A stretch of DNA of 64,000 nucleotides from Methanomassiliicoccaceae archaeon (GTDB lineage Archaea > Thermoplasmatota > Thermoplasmata > Methanomassiliicoccales > Methanomethylophilaceae), in contig JAEEOP010000001.1 of the NCBI GenBank assembly GCA_016284295.1, positions 1 to 64,000 on the forward strand, read 5' to 3'. The notes under the pieces are model-generated. The model made no database searches. It was given only the letters and a program-made list of their open reading frames with translations, and was not told the DNA's origin. The position numbers and the translations under genes are program-made. This document shows positions 11,201-20,215 of the stretch, in pieces (the first letter of the stretch is position 1; each line of letters opens with the position of its first letter).

Positions 11201-14200
11201 ACTGTCCTGTAGAGTTTTGAGGAGAGTACATTAAGGTTATCCTGTCGCCGTAGATGAAGTTCTGTCCCCATGTCGTTATGTATTCCACATCCCCTACCCC
11301 GTTTCTTGGTTCTAGGAATGCATCAACAATACCGAAATTGGGTTGGCTCAGAACGACTGTATAATTCAGTTGGGTCCAGTTAGCCCTGTAATTCATGGTG
11401 AAGATTGTTGAGCCTACGGTCTTGGAACTGACCGATCCACCTTTCACGATATAATCCAAGGAGACTTTGATCATCGGTTCAGATGTTGAGAATCTGCTGG
11501 TCAGATCTATGACTTCGCCTGCCACATACTTGACCGCATCTTCGTTATCTATCTTCACGCTGTAGAGCCTTTCCCAAACGGCCTCCAGAACGACTACGTT
11601 GCGATCATCGGCATCCGTGGCGATAGGTGTGTACTGGTTCGAACCCAGTACGCGCGAATCGTCTCCGGTTATTACCTGCCATCCGATATGTTTGTAATCG
11701 GCCGTATCAGAGAATGCGGGCAATGCTTGGGTGCTGTATGCCGGGTTATCGACGTATTTGGTTACCAAGGAAACCTTTGTCGTCGATTCCTTGGCATTAT
11801 CCCATCTTGCGTATACCTTAATCACCTTTCCGGATTTATCGTCGCAATCCGTATCCGATATGACGTATTCGTTACCGTATACCAATCCGCCCGATGTGTA
11901 CCAGCCGGTGAATTCGTGATCCGTCATCGAATATGTGCCAAGATCTATGGTCTCTCCTTCTATGCCGGTCCCTTTCGTGGCGATTATTTCAGTTCCGTTG
12001 TAGGTATTCACGGTGTACACATCTTTCCAGATGGCGACTAGCTCGATCTCATTGGTCCAGTTGGCATCTAGGGCGCGTACCGTGTATGTAGATCCCACCG
12101 CCGTATCTCTGACCATCCAGTAAGCGAACTTTTTCCCAGACGGTCCTGTAGTGTCCGCCGGGATGTTCTCCATCACATCGCCGGCCTTCTTGTCATTGTA
12201 GGGGGTTACGGTTCCATCGTAATGCAGAAGTTTCACGGTATAGCTGTCGCTGTCATTCTTATTGTCCATACCCTTGAGGACTATCTCGCCATTGGCGTTG
12301 GCATCCTTGGCCGATACGGTGTAGCTTCCGACCAGAAGCGGCGTCTCTATGATCGTCCCGCCTACATCTTTGGATATCAATTCGGCTCTCTTGATGTAAC
12401 CATCTTCATTGCACCAAACATGCAACTCCCTTTCAAGATTGGGGTCGGGATTCAGGGAATTGGCGATCGACACGTAATCGTTGTTCCAGCTTGCGAGGAC
12501 ATATCCGTTCCTGACCGCATCGTTCAATTTGTAGATGAAGGCATAGTGGTCTCCGACATCCGTGCTTTCGGTGGCCTGGCTCTCGTATATGCAGGTCCAT
12601 ATGCCATCCGAAGCCCTCTTGTAGAATCTTAAGTCGTCGTCCTCATTTTTGTAGTACACGTGCGATCCGTCCACATATTTCGTGAATATGTGCCCGTAAT
12701 CTCCGTAATACCTTGTATTGGACGAATCGACCGGATTGTTCAGATCCGGACCGTATGGGTATATCAGGAATTCTGTGGGATCGCTGATCACTATGGTGGA
12801 GCTGAACTGCTTATCCGATTCCTTGAGCCCCATGATCACGTCTATAGCAACAGTCGTGGTCTCCGCCACAAGATTGATCTCCAGCATCTCGACGGGGTTT
12901 CCCTTCCTGGGGAAAGTGTTCTTGTATATGTCGCTGTAGTATTTCCATAGACTTCCCTGATACGGTTCCAGATCCTCTTCCGTAGGTAGATACATGATCT
13001 TGGTGGTGACTTTCGAGTCCTCATAGACGGCAATATACTGATGCTCATCTATCGGGGATGTGACCTGCCACCTCACGAATACGCCGGTGAACTTGATGCT
13101 TTCCTCAGCGACCTTCATCATGGTCTTGTTGCCATGCCAGGGGTCCTCTGTCTCGAAAGTGGAGCCGTAATTAACCGATGCGTACACTTTCGGATTCTCG
13201 TTCATGATGTATGCTCTGTCGAAATCGTATTTGCCCTCATCATCGGGGTAGACGGGGATGGCGTTATCATTAGCATCAACTCCTCCGAACAGCACCAGCT
13301 TGCCAGCAGCATCATAGTACCAGAAGTTGACCCTTATCTCCTCTCCGATCCATTTGGCGTAAAGGGTGGTATCCTCGGTGATCCTGTCCGAGTTGTATGC
13401 CCAGTTGTAGATGAGCGAACGGTCCTTGTACCATCCTTGGAACTCGTAACCGGTGTAGGTCGGGGTGGGGAGGTCCTCCTTTCCGAGGAGGGCTCCCTGG
13501 TCCTCCTGGGCCACGTAGATCTTGTAGCTGGTACCGTTCATATTGTCCAGAGTGACTGTGTACATGTACCTGGCATACAGGCGAGTGCCATCCATGTCGC
13601 TGTTTACGCGCATGTTATAGTCGTAACGGTTGGTGAATGTCGGATCCAGATACCAGCCGTTGAAGTTGGATCCTGTGGGGTTCTCGCAGAGTTGACGTGT
13701 CAGCAGAGTGTTCTCATCGTAGTATCTCTCGGTCTCGATGCCACGGTCCACGAACACTATGAGGAACTTCTCCTTTTCCAAGACCACCAGGTCGGTGTAT
13801 GCCAGATACCCTCCCCTTTCGAATGTGATCCTGATGGTGGGGAGTTCGTCGGTAGTGGTCGATTTGAGTCCATTGACACTGAACGAGACGTTGGCGACGA
13901 TGTTGCCCAGCAGGGTACCTACGAAGCAGTCGTGGTTCCTCAGCGTATCGTTCGACAGATCCCATTGTATGTTGTTGCCGACGTATGACCATCCGCTCGT
14001 ATTGTCCATGTTGGTAATGGCGCTGACCGTTACCGTACCGACCCATGTGTTGCTGTCAGTGAATTGTTTCTTGATAGCATCGTTAGATGGTATCCAGACT
14101 GCAGTCGCTTCTTTGGGTCCATCGACTGTTATCACTTTGCCCGGAAGATATGACGTATTGCCGATTATCCAATGAGAGAACACTTCGGCGCCTCCGGGTT

Positions 14201-17200
14201 GATAGTAATTGCATTCGGGCAGCACATACTTCGATCCAGAGGCGACATTGATTTCCGATTTCAGCAGATCATTGAAACCAGATTTGAATGTTATCGTATA
14301 GGATGAGCTGCTCCAGACGGCCATCAGCTTTATGCTGCCTGTTATGCCTGTCGTGTCCAGGACATCTCCGGGACTTAATACGGTATTGTCCCCGCCTATC
14401 CTGACCCAATGGTCGAAGTGCTTGTCGGTGAATTTGAAGTTGCAGTTGGGGACTATGTATTTGACCCCCGATTGCGCCTCATAGGGCCTCATCACTCCGG
14501 AGCCGCCGCCCGCATCGAACTCGATAGTGTACGAGTTATTGTTCCTTTCAATCCAATTCGGTGTGATGACATCATTGGTGGAACTCTCGTAATAATCTCC
14601 AGGCCACTTCTCGACAGGGTTTGATCCGCCAACGGAAACGGACCAGCTCGAGAATACCTTTCCCACAGGTGCCGCGAATTGGTTGTTAGGCAAAGTGTAG
14701 CCGGTACCGCTTGAACGTGTCACATCGTTGTTCCCTGCTATCGAAACATCGACCACATTGGTATCAGCCATTCTGTATTGTTTAGGGATCAGGGTGCTTG
14801 ATTCCCCATCGCGCTTCCCGTCCTTGTCGGCATCGGTCTTGACCTCGACGGAGAATCTGTTGTTCTCATTCGTTCCACTGCTTCCGTAGATGTATACGTC
14901 GACACGGACCTCGATGGTGTTGGAGACCAGGGTCTTCGTTGCTTTTATGATCTTCCCGCCCGGCCCTACGGTTTCATAGGTGATGATCTTGACCTCCTGG
15001 AAGTTCAGCAACAGATACCCTACATACGATGTGGTGTCCAGAGGCTTTCCCATCAGTGTCATGTAGATCCTGAAACTTCCACTCTTGTTGCTCGAAAAGG
15101 ACTCCATAGGATTGGAGACGAGGCGAGAGTATTCTTCGGAGACGGGATCGTCATCCACGTTGCCCTTGCAGTAGTACGTTCCCTCTATTACCTCTTCTCC
15201 ATGGCCAAGGTTGACTTTGTGGGGGCTGGGGTCGTACAGCACCGGAACGTTGGGGTCGTTGACGTTATATCCGAGCATGAGTGCGAGATTCGCCTCATTC
15301 TCGAACTTGGTCACATCCGGTTTGACGAACGTGTACGGATGTCCTTTCTCATCGTTGGACATCTTGGTGAACGCGCCGCCGGTAAACATGATGCTGGTAT
15401 CGGTCTGGAACTTGGTGAGGTCTATGAAGGATTCCGAGGTCTGGGAGCTTTGGTCATCGACCAGCAGCTCCATGGTGAGCACCTTCTTCTGCATTCCCGA
15501 TATGAACCAGCAGCATGAGTCATCAGATACCGACGTCTCCGTTTCCTTGTAGATTCCGTCGGAGATGTATGAGAAACCGCCTTCCAGACTAGTTTTGGCT
15601 ATGGCATATGCACCATAACTCTCCTGGTTCATGGCGGTCATTGCAATGTATCCCTTTATCGTCCCGTACCTGAAGCTGTAGGATTCATCGCTCGCATTGT
15701 AATCGATGTGCCTGATATATACGGTGGTACCCGTATTGAACACGAACCTGTTGCTGGGAGAGGATTCGGTCGTGAAGCCTCCGCTGTTGTAGAGGCTGTT
15801 TATCTCGTCCACATTGTCTATCGGGCTCGCCAAAACTAAGGTTGTGTTGTTCTGCACTTTGAAGATGTCCACGTCGTAGATCGATAGCGATTTGGTCTGT
15901 CCGGCTACCGGGGTGATGGGGTTCCTTCCGGTGATCGTCATCGACGAGTTGGAGATGGTGAGCTCTTTGGTACGGTGGATTCCGGTCAGCGGCGATTTGC
16001 TGGTGAAGTTGGAGATGTAGACGCCAGTCTCACAGCTGTCATCGGCCCCCGTTAGACAGGAATTGCCGCTAGCCATGACGGCTCCTTTGACATCCATCAT
16101 GGTATTCGTACCGTCGATCCACACCTTTCCGTTTCCCATCACGAGAATTGCCTCGTAGGCCTCGATGTGCTCGGTATCGTTCGTCACGACATTTCCTCCG
16201 GCATAGATCGAATCGACCTCGATGGATGTGTTTGATTCAGAAGTGTTGATGACGGGGTTCGAATCATTGAGGGTAGGCAGGTAGTAGCCTATGTATACGT
16301 TGGTGCTTCCGTGCGTCTCTCCTTTGAGTCCCCCGCCGAACACAGATCCGGCGATGCTGCCACTTGAAATTACTACATTGGCGTCGCAGTCCATGACGGT
16401 GCTGCCGTCCCTCTTGTCGTTTCCTGCCTTGGAACCGCCGTAGACCGAGCCCTCTATTTTGGACGTTCCCTCTATGTATATCTGTCTGGTACCCGTGGTG
16501 GATGTCTTGCCAAGGGTTCCGAGACCTCCCGTGAATACATCGTTGTTCACCTTTCCGGAGTTTATATTCACGAAAATGTTGCCGTAGACCTTGCTGTAAC
16601 CGCCTCCGCCATATACCGATTTTTCCACTGCATGATCATTGTTCTCGATGGATAGATGGATCGTACCCTGCACCTTGGCATATTCCTGGTAGTTGCTGGT
16701 CAGGGATTCTGTCTCGTTGTAGCCGTATCCGGTAGATCCGAAATCGGCCCAATACATCTTCATCATATCGTTCTTGGACAGCACCCAGTTGAACCCGTAT
16801 TCATTCTTGTCGACATTGCCCTGGGAATCGAGCACTATCCCCTTTCCGGCACCGAACACGGATCCCAGGACCTTCGCATCATCGGAGATGCAGACGTTGA
16901 CCGGGCCTAGCACCGCCGCCACATAGCACGGGTTGCCCTGGCCGTCGCCCTCGTTGGCCGCGAAGCTGGTGACCAGCGATCCCGTGGCCGAACCGTCGTG
17001 GATGTTCCCGTAGTAGGACAGCACGGGTACCGACATCCCTCCTCCGTAGACGTTGCCGTTCACCGTTCCTCCGGAGATGTCGACGGATATGTTGCCGTAG
17101 ACGTAGGATCTTCCGGTGGACTTCCTGTTGCCGTCCTGGCCTTCGTTGGAGTTTTGGAAACCGGCTCCGGCCGTGTTGTGCTTCATCTTGTTGAGGCCGC

Positions 17201-20159
17201 CGCTCCCTCCTCCGAACACGTCGCCCAGGACCGTCCCGCCGGTCATCTCCACCCTTATGGACAGCTTGTCGGTGTTATCGACACCTCCGCTGTTAGGTGT
17301 TCCGACGCTTCCTCTGTAACCGCCTCCGAACACGTCGTGTATCGTTCCTCCTGCGATCTCGACCAGTATCTCCCCCTCGGTCATGGACGCGCTGTTGGGG
17401 TAGCACCAGGTGTCGAATCCCGCTCCGTACACGGTGGCCACCCTCGCATCCCCTCCGACGTAGATGTTGGCGAAGTTGACTGTGTTCCTGCTTGAATTGG
17501 AGTTGTTACCGTCGGTGATCGTACCGCAGGCCACACGGCGCACCTCCGCATGACCTGTGATCTCCAGGTACGCATAATCAGATATGGTGTAATGGGTACG
17601 CCCTCCGGCCTGGACATCCCATACGGACGATTTTCCGCTGACGAACAGGTGTGCGCATCCGAAGACATGTCCCTTCGAGCACCCGCCCTCTACCACACTC
17701 GATTCCGAGGTGACGATGTTCTTCCTGACGTTGCCGCTGGGAACGCTCTCATCGATGTATCCGGATTGCAAATCCTGCCAGTAATCGCTGCAGGAGAACA
17801 GGCCCAGCGCATAGGTGAATGTTCCCCCTACCTCTCTTGTCAAAGAGTCAGGTGTGGTCGTGGTTCCGTATACGTTTCCGACCGTGTTTTTGGCACTCGA
17901 TCCCGATCCTCCGACTATGGTGTCGGTGACGATGCATCCTTTCAGTACAAGATATGTGGAAAGGGGGACGGAGGTCGAACCGATGTTGCTCGAATTGCCT
18001 CCTCCACCGACAATGTTGTAGTAGATACCGCTGTGGATTATCAGGAATGTACCGACATTCACCATGTTCTCCATCGACGAGTCGGACCTTCCGAAAACCA
18101 TCCTCTTGGTGTCGACGGCCTTGGTGATGCTGTTCTTCCCTCCGCCGTAGACGGTGAGGAAGATGGAGCTCGAACCGCTTTGGTCGGATGTCAGGTTGGC
18201 ATCGCTGGCCTCGGCGGCGGGCATCGCTATCCCGGTTCCTAGGATCATCCTGTTCCCGTTCGCGTATAGTCCGTCGTTTCCGTCGCCGTGCTTTCCGGTG
18301 GATCCGCCCCTGATGTTGACATTGTCGATTATCACATCGTAGCTGCCGCCAGCATCGTTCGTATGGAGCTGCACATTGGAGAACGATATCTCCGCTTTGC
18401 CGTACTTCTCTGTGACCGATCTGTTCGCTTTCCCGATATCGGTGTTGATGAGGGGGTCGGCGGTCCTGTACGTACCCATGGGGATGTCGGTGATCCTGAT
18501 GGTCGAGCCGTAGTGTCTGAGGTAGTTGATGGTCGTGAAGACGGTGTCCCCGTCGAGGGAGGTCTTCTTGTGATAGCTGTCATCCGAGATCGTCCCCAGG
18601 TTGCTTGCCTCCGAATTCTTCGTATTCAACAGCAGCAGACGGTAGGGTTTCAGCTCGAAGACGTTCAGCCTGTCGACATTCGCGGAGTTAAGGGTGCATT
18701 CGCAGTACTCCCCGATGTCTTTCTTATCCCATGTATTGTCTTTCGGAATCGTCAGGGATTTGGCGATGTAGAGGTTCGGTACGACCCATATGGCCTCCAA
18801 TTCAGTGACGCTCCAATCGACGACCTCCCCGGGATAGATCACATCGTCGAACCAGATAGCCGTGACAAGCGTGTCGCCACCGATATGCACTATCTCTCCA
18901 GGATAATGGTAGGAGACGATGCCGTCCGTGGCTTCCACGGCCCAGATCCTGAATGTGGATTTCTGGGTTATCGTGAAGTTGCAATGGGGTAGCTCGTAAC
19001 CGTTACCCGCTCTGATATCGATAGTGGCCTCAGTCCCTCCGATGCCGTTGGCCAAGGTCACCTGGTACGAAGCGGCCGAATCCTCCGTTTTGGCCGTGAT
19101 GTCCGTATTTTCGGAGACGGTTATCGTTTCTCCCGCTGATTTCGTCTCCGTTCCGACGACCCAGCCTGTGAAGGCTTTGCCCTCGATAGATGCGGTATTT
19201 TCAGGCAGCGCAATCTGGCGGCCCTTCAAGACGAACATCGGGTCGATAAGGTTAGTGTCGGCATTTTTGAATGACACCTTGCAATAGTCGCTTCCAGCAT
19301 AGGCCGATTCCAACCAGTTCGCAGTGATCGTAGTGTCCTTTGAGACGGAGATCTCGTCGCCAGGGTATTTCAGCCCATCGATTCCCGATACCGACCATCC
19401 GGCGAAGATGTACCCGCTCTTCAAGAATTTGCATAACGGCAGGGTGTATTTGTGGTAGGCTACGGTCCTCTCACTTGCCATATCTCCAGAGGTAGATCCG
19501 TTTCCGCTGTAGGACAAGGTGTAGCTCCTCTCCTTCCAGCCTCCGAAGACCTTGTTGATGTTGACCGTTGTATTGTAGGAGACGGTCAAGTCGACTACGG
19601 CTACCTTGTTCTCGGCCCCGCCTATCACCTGGAAGTAATATTTTCCATCCTTCTGATCATAACTCACTTCGGTGAACGATGAATCGCTGCCAGTGCCGAA
19701 TCCCACAGCTTTGATCGTGATGCCGGCCGGCATCGTCACGATGTACTTGCCACTATCCGAGCCTGTATTTATCCCAGTGAATTTCACGGTCAGTTCTAAG
19801 CTGCTGACATCGTCCCAGGTCACCTGTTGAGCCGGCCCCTGCCAATCCTTGACCTCGCCGCTTATCTCGCCGGTGTCTCTCCAGAATTCGGGGTTGTACT
19901 CTGTCGACTTTATCCCCTGATATGTGTTCACCACGATGCTTGTGGCCGTTCCACTCGTATCCAAAGACCTTTCTCCAGCAGAGTTCTCTACGACCTCTAC
20001 GGTGTGGACTCCGTCACCCGGGTAATATGTGATCGTACCGCCCGGTATGGATTCCTCTACATCCTGATCAGCGTCCGTAATGGACACTAAGATGATGAAC
20101 GCCGTCACTATCACGGCAGCCAGTGCTAGCAGTGCATTTCCGCTCTTCGTCAGCTTCAT
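5238..20159 (-). CDS. Giant secreted InlB-repeat protein (about 4973 aa)
   Basis: I place the start at 20159 rather than an upstream in-frame ATG at 20180, because GAAAGGAG lies 10 bases before the inner ATG and the protein then begins directly with a signal peptide (MKLTKSGNALLALAAVIVTA). At least fifteen InlB/Listeria-Bacteroides-type repeats (a GW motif near the centre, a closing ATW or AVW strand) are spread over the chain, for example near residues 215-290, 1880-1950, 2260-2330, 3560-3640 and 4680-4740. Residues about 620-1290 form a glycine-rich stretch of repeated G-GG turns (VYGGG, VFGGG), as in right-handed beta-helix autotransporter-like or adhesin passengers. Residues about 4030-4530 are unusually rich in Tyr and Asp with YxY and WI/WE motifs, and I recognise no family there. 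There is no C-terminal anchor. Likely an extracellular adhesin-like protein. Confidence 0.85.
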   Translation of the reverse strand: MKLTKSGNALLALAAVIVTAFIILVSITDADQDVEESIPGGTITYYPGDGVHTVEVVENSAGERSLDTSGTATSIVVNTYQGIKSTEYNPEFWRDTGEISGEVKDWQGPAQQVTWDDVSSLELTVKFTGINTGSDSGKYIVTMPAGITIKAVGFGTGSDSSFTEVSYDQKDGKYYFQVIGGAENKVAVVDLTVSYNTTVNINKVFGGWKERSYTLSYSGNGSTSGDMASERTVAYHKYTLPLCKFLKSGYIFAGWSVSGIDGLKYPGDEISVSKDTTITANWLESAYAGSDYCKVSFKNADTNLIDPMFVLKGRQIALPENTASIEGKAFTGWVVGTETKSAGETITVSENTDITAKTEDSAASYQVTLANGIGGTEATIDIRAGNGYELPHCNFTITQKSTFRIWAVEATDGIVSYHYPGEIVHIGGDTLVTAIWFDDVIYPGEVVDWSVTELEAIWVVPNLYIAKSLTIPKDNTWDKKDIGEYCECTLNSANVDRLNVFELKPYRLLLLNTKNSEASNLGTISDDSYHKKTSLDGDTVFTTINYLRHYGSTIRITDIPMGTYRTADPLINTDIGKANRSVTEKYGKAEISFSNVQLHTNDAGGSYDVIIDNVNIRGGSTGKHGDGNDGLYANGNRMILGTGIAMPAAEASDANLTSDQSGSSSIFLTVYGGGKNSITKAVDTKRMVFGRSDSSMENMVNVGTFLIIHSGIYYNIVGGGGNSSNIGSTSVPLSTYLVLKGCIVTDTIVGGSGSSAKNTVGNVYGTTTTPDSLTREVGGTFTYALGLFSCSDYWQDLQSGYIDESVPSGNVRKNIVTSESSVVEGGCSKGHVFGCAHLFVSGKSSVWDVQAGGRTHYTISDYAYLEITGHAEVRRVACGTITDGNNSNSSRNTVNFANIYVGGDARVATVYGAGFDTWCYPNSASMTEGEILVEIAGGTIHDVFGGGYRGSVGTPNSGGVDNTDKLSIRVEMTGGTVLGDVFGGGSGGLNKMKHNTAGAGFQNSNEGQDGNRKSTGRSYVYGNISVDISGGTVNGNVYGGGMSVPVLSYYGNIHDGSATGSLVTSFAANEGDGQGNPCYVAAVLGPVNVCISDDAKVLGSVFGAGKGIVLDSQGNVDKNEYGFNWVLSKNDMMKMYWADFGSTGYGYNETESLTSNYQEYAKVQGTIHLSIENNDHAVEKSVYGGGGYSKVYGNIFVNINSGKVNNDVFTGGLGTLGKTSTTGTRQIYIEGTSKIEGSVYGGSKAGNDKRDGSTVMDCDANVVISSGSIAGSVFGGGLKGETHGSTNVYIGYYLPTLNDSNPVINTSESNTSIEVDSIYAGGNVVTNDTEHIEAYEAILVMGNGKVWIDGTNTMMDVKGAVMASGNSCLTGADDSCETGVYISNFTSKSPLTGIHRTKELTISNSSMTITGRNPITPVAGQTKSLSIYDVDIFKVQNNTTLVLASPIDNVDEINSLYNSGGFTTESSPSNRFVFNTGTTVYIRHIDYNASDESYSFRYGTIKGYIAMTAMNQESYGAYAIAKTSLEGGFSYISDGIYKETETSVSDDSCCWFISGMQKKVLTMELLVDDQSSQTSESFIDLTKFQTDTSIMFTGGAFTKMSNDEKGHPYTFVKPDVTKFENEANLALMLGYNVNDPNVPVLYDPSPHKVNLGHGEEVIEGTYYCKGNVDDDPVSEEYSRLVSNPMESFSSNKSGSFRIYMTLMGKPLDTTSYVGYLLLNFQEVKIITYETVGPGGKIIKATKTLVSNTIEVRVDVYIYGSSGTNENNRFSVEVKTDADKDGKRDGESSTLIPKQYRMADTNVVDVSIAGNNDVTRSSGTGYTLPNNQFAAPVGKVFSSWSVSVGGSNPVEKWPGDYYESSTNDVITPNWIERNNNSYTIEFDAGGGSGVMRPYEAQSGVKYIVPNCNFKFTDKHFDHWVRIGGDNTVLSPGDVLDTTGITGSIKLMAVWSSSSYTITFKSGFNDLLKSEINVASGSKYVLPECNYYQPGGAEVFSHWIIGNTSYLPGKVITVDGPKEATAVWIPSNDAIKKQFTDSNTWVGTVTVSAITNMDNTSGWSYVGNNIQWDLSNDTLRNHDCFVGTLLGNIVANVSFSVNGLKSTTTDELPTIRITFERGGYLAYTDLVVLEKEKFLIVFVDRGIETERYYDENTLLTRQLCENPTGSNFNGWYLDPTFTNRYDYNMRVNSDMDGTRLYARYMYTVTLDNMNGTSYKIYVAQEDQGALLGKEDLPTPTYTGYEFQGWYKDRSLIYNWAYNSDRITEDTTLYAKWIGEEIRVNFWYYDAAGKLVLFGGVDANDNAIPVYPDDEGKYDFDRAYIMNENPKVYASVNYGSTFETEDPWHGNKTMMKVAEESIKFTGVFVRWQVTSPIDEHQYIAVYEDSKVTTKIMYLPTEEDLEPYQGSLWKYYSDIYKNTFPRKGNPVEMLEINLVAETTTVAIDVIMGLKESDKQFSSTIVISDPTEFLIYPYGPDLNNPVDSSNTRYYGDYGHIFTKYVDGSHVYYKNEDDDLRFYKRASDGIWTCIYESQATESTDVGDHYAFIYKLNDAVRNGYVLASWNNDYVSIANSLNPDPNLERELHVWCNEDGYIKRAELISKDVGGTIIETPLLVGSYTVSAKDANANGEIVLKGMDNKNDSDSYTVKLLHYDGTVTPYNDKKAGDVMENIPADTTGPSGKKFAYWMVRDTAVGSTYTVRALDANWTNEIELVAIWKDVYTVNTYNGTEIIATKGTGIEGETIDLGTYSMTDHEFTGWYTSGGLVYGNEYVISDTDCDDKSGKVIKVYARWDNAKESTTKVSLVTKYVDNPAYSTQALPAFSDTADYKHIGWQVITGDDSRVLGSNQYTPIATDADDRNVVVLEAVWERLYSVKIDNEDAVKYVAGEVIDLTSRFSTSEPMIKVSLDYIVKGGSVSSKTVGSTIFTMNYRANWTQLNYTVVLSQPNFGIVDAFLEPRNGVGDVEYITTWGQNFIYGDRITLMYSPQNSTGQFIKWVITGKHYIDSYTNSTATLIVQGDCSISADVSNKSIVDLLLSFDGTTLNAHDYEYTQVLLHDKKTDDYYEAIHTDSLNDREHYSAKVPFGSSYELVLRYGQSSVTHRPLIGFTPYKDYAMVGNISLEPGEYSSFLFDILSSRFVSNINVTEPAPNREICDMSGNQHAAGLPDFKETTIYGKSISETQDTSNGPRIDPASNVVIYEMVEGTANVIAQTAKYVGIEHATLQRLIALGYHINDPRGGTPPVEVTFGANLNYSVFGGYPWYIGGDNNDKGGFLVAQKVNYDKEISSNAILKQDIYLDWTKTGSPADVLVKVEKISSTKQFEVTVKIGDRQIHKQTYNWSESEPYRSISMIDNYDLTLKDCQGGTYIVEDGDTPGEKRMRVTLDDSGTHKVTLQYSLAKYTYDFRTEIPTQPDISYPGISKTKDVELTLGTPIELPTTMEQGGVTSGIVRFTVNPYSAVYTSIDIADGKIIYMPVPSDFDSRRAIVLQADWGEPNNGYSAAFTTKYGMVMQNAGSNAIVGPNLLIPDENNRITIPQIVGADGKILDGWKIWASGSHPGDRTDSTSGVIIPIWKDESTDVYSVVFNSGGGSGSMAPYKAKSGISYIIPNNDFQGPSDKYFLKWKMTIGNNVEDVYPGYVLNTSGTIGEIALEPYWVSGSHYTITLYHGDGSSGDAKTVTLAAGSRYVLPLCEFPIPGNKAFSGWNVNGSLKLPGETIDVNTDLTITAEWASKESVTTKTIRYSYYDDSKIDVTFSSGAYLLPNYMWATPTGKVFAGWNASVSYLQPGETYTVRSTDSTSRMIVFEAVWQNEKIEEQYAVILASQYGHPPATQYCKANTIITLPGFGAQGHIFNGWKLWNGPTMALATLFEASADKATEPLNPKVEFIPFTGLVNMVFVTTIDEFSDGTSRFSYTSQSDRTVAQYWATSVQQMVKDFLHAHSEGEYICTGFSDGTVVFSDPLKEEYADLKIGPGEHIFVAQWNITDDVIFGYTSDSHADVTALMDAASSESIPRDIERHYRVNTEVSINIKLDTGYMIDLESTRGELGYKLIKSFVYGDDGTQYYIQDGRFYQNIDNVWTEVAAPAHYYYMDDYENKYVLNGVSEVYRYEGSEWVPYKLESVAGKDGLFIMKYLTTDKAENQNKIYQMIRAGTFYEGTIVKCKVEGDTYPYEVYRYDGDIKGELLYRITSEGIVKDPDDKEVDPMFFNSTSCTYDDWLILGDVIKTKTYIFSTLLTECDSPALGFFKQGYTYVGSGGDKGLYNAKGTKLIGIGPYKDESKAEYDGGSYAYLLIDGKLVRYVVYSASDDKKIMYSMYDGYLSEYDCIEDNGKYYQGTPFVEKKGDVIVKKYRDNYGNIWATTASGEFYVQDQYVYTFSLTSNSEDYYWIHYDSEDDDEPDVKKRGDSGWEDLSHDIPANYYFKDSYNNYFIGNNLVKGRVAVLYVDGIEYKVNYIDVNNVTKELYRGTYSESSVEYGITKDSSVLKKEGDKWIASDKKVYLDPYGNKEYRNDYSMIMVNAKYNTDHEYIEDNKTYHMSTFGNVYQDWLGSPVELSDRRGYIWTFLLQDDLYLRIHTKPITYNVHFIVNGELVDPLGVFSVSTIDTQGKEYYGTDIPKYKIVAFDGYLGQDIKWYTDANYTNEYTIKGDSRYIKSYAPENFLGRIYQFYAVDNISLYAHLGNYVVNTHSYDDTQEVVQYSLTADNNDNIVLPTNHYEKEGYVFVGWALEDHHGMRFYTYAPGETVNATRFGTSASDPETGVVDLYPFYLSNGATTKYYDGKEYFMKIENDLNNQHDPFGDIDAIAVRYSDQPIESISQSDNAEGVSFKHVTDKTVYYCIEIKTRYNESDNRYGNTVPSHTVTGDSQVEIKRVDAYAIAPTVHLTDNKEGTTEISVDITDIRTLNLAEGDYTIHWATMDGDGNRAMSSSTDTIELSDPGSINTYAWVEFSEKERAYASIDYNLLYIDGTILIYPYDSSKDENVS

Positions 20160-20215
20160 CGTCTTATGTCTCCTTTCCATTTCCGATCACTTTTTTGAAT
20201 GTTATCCAGTTTGAT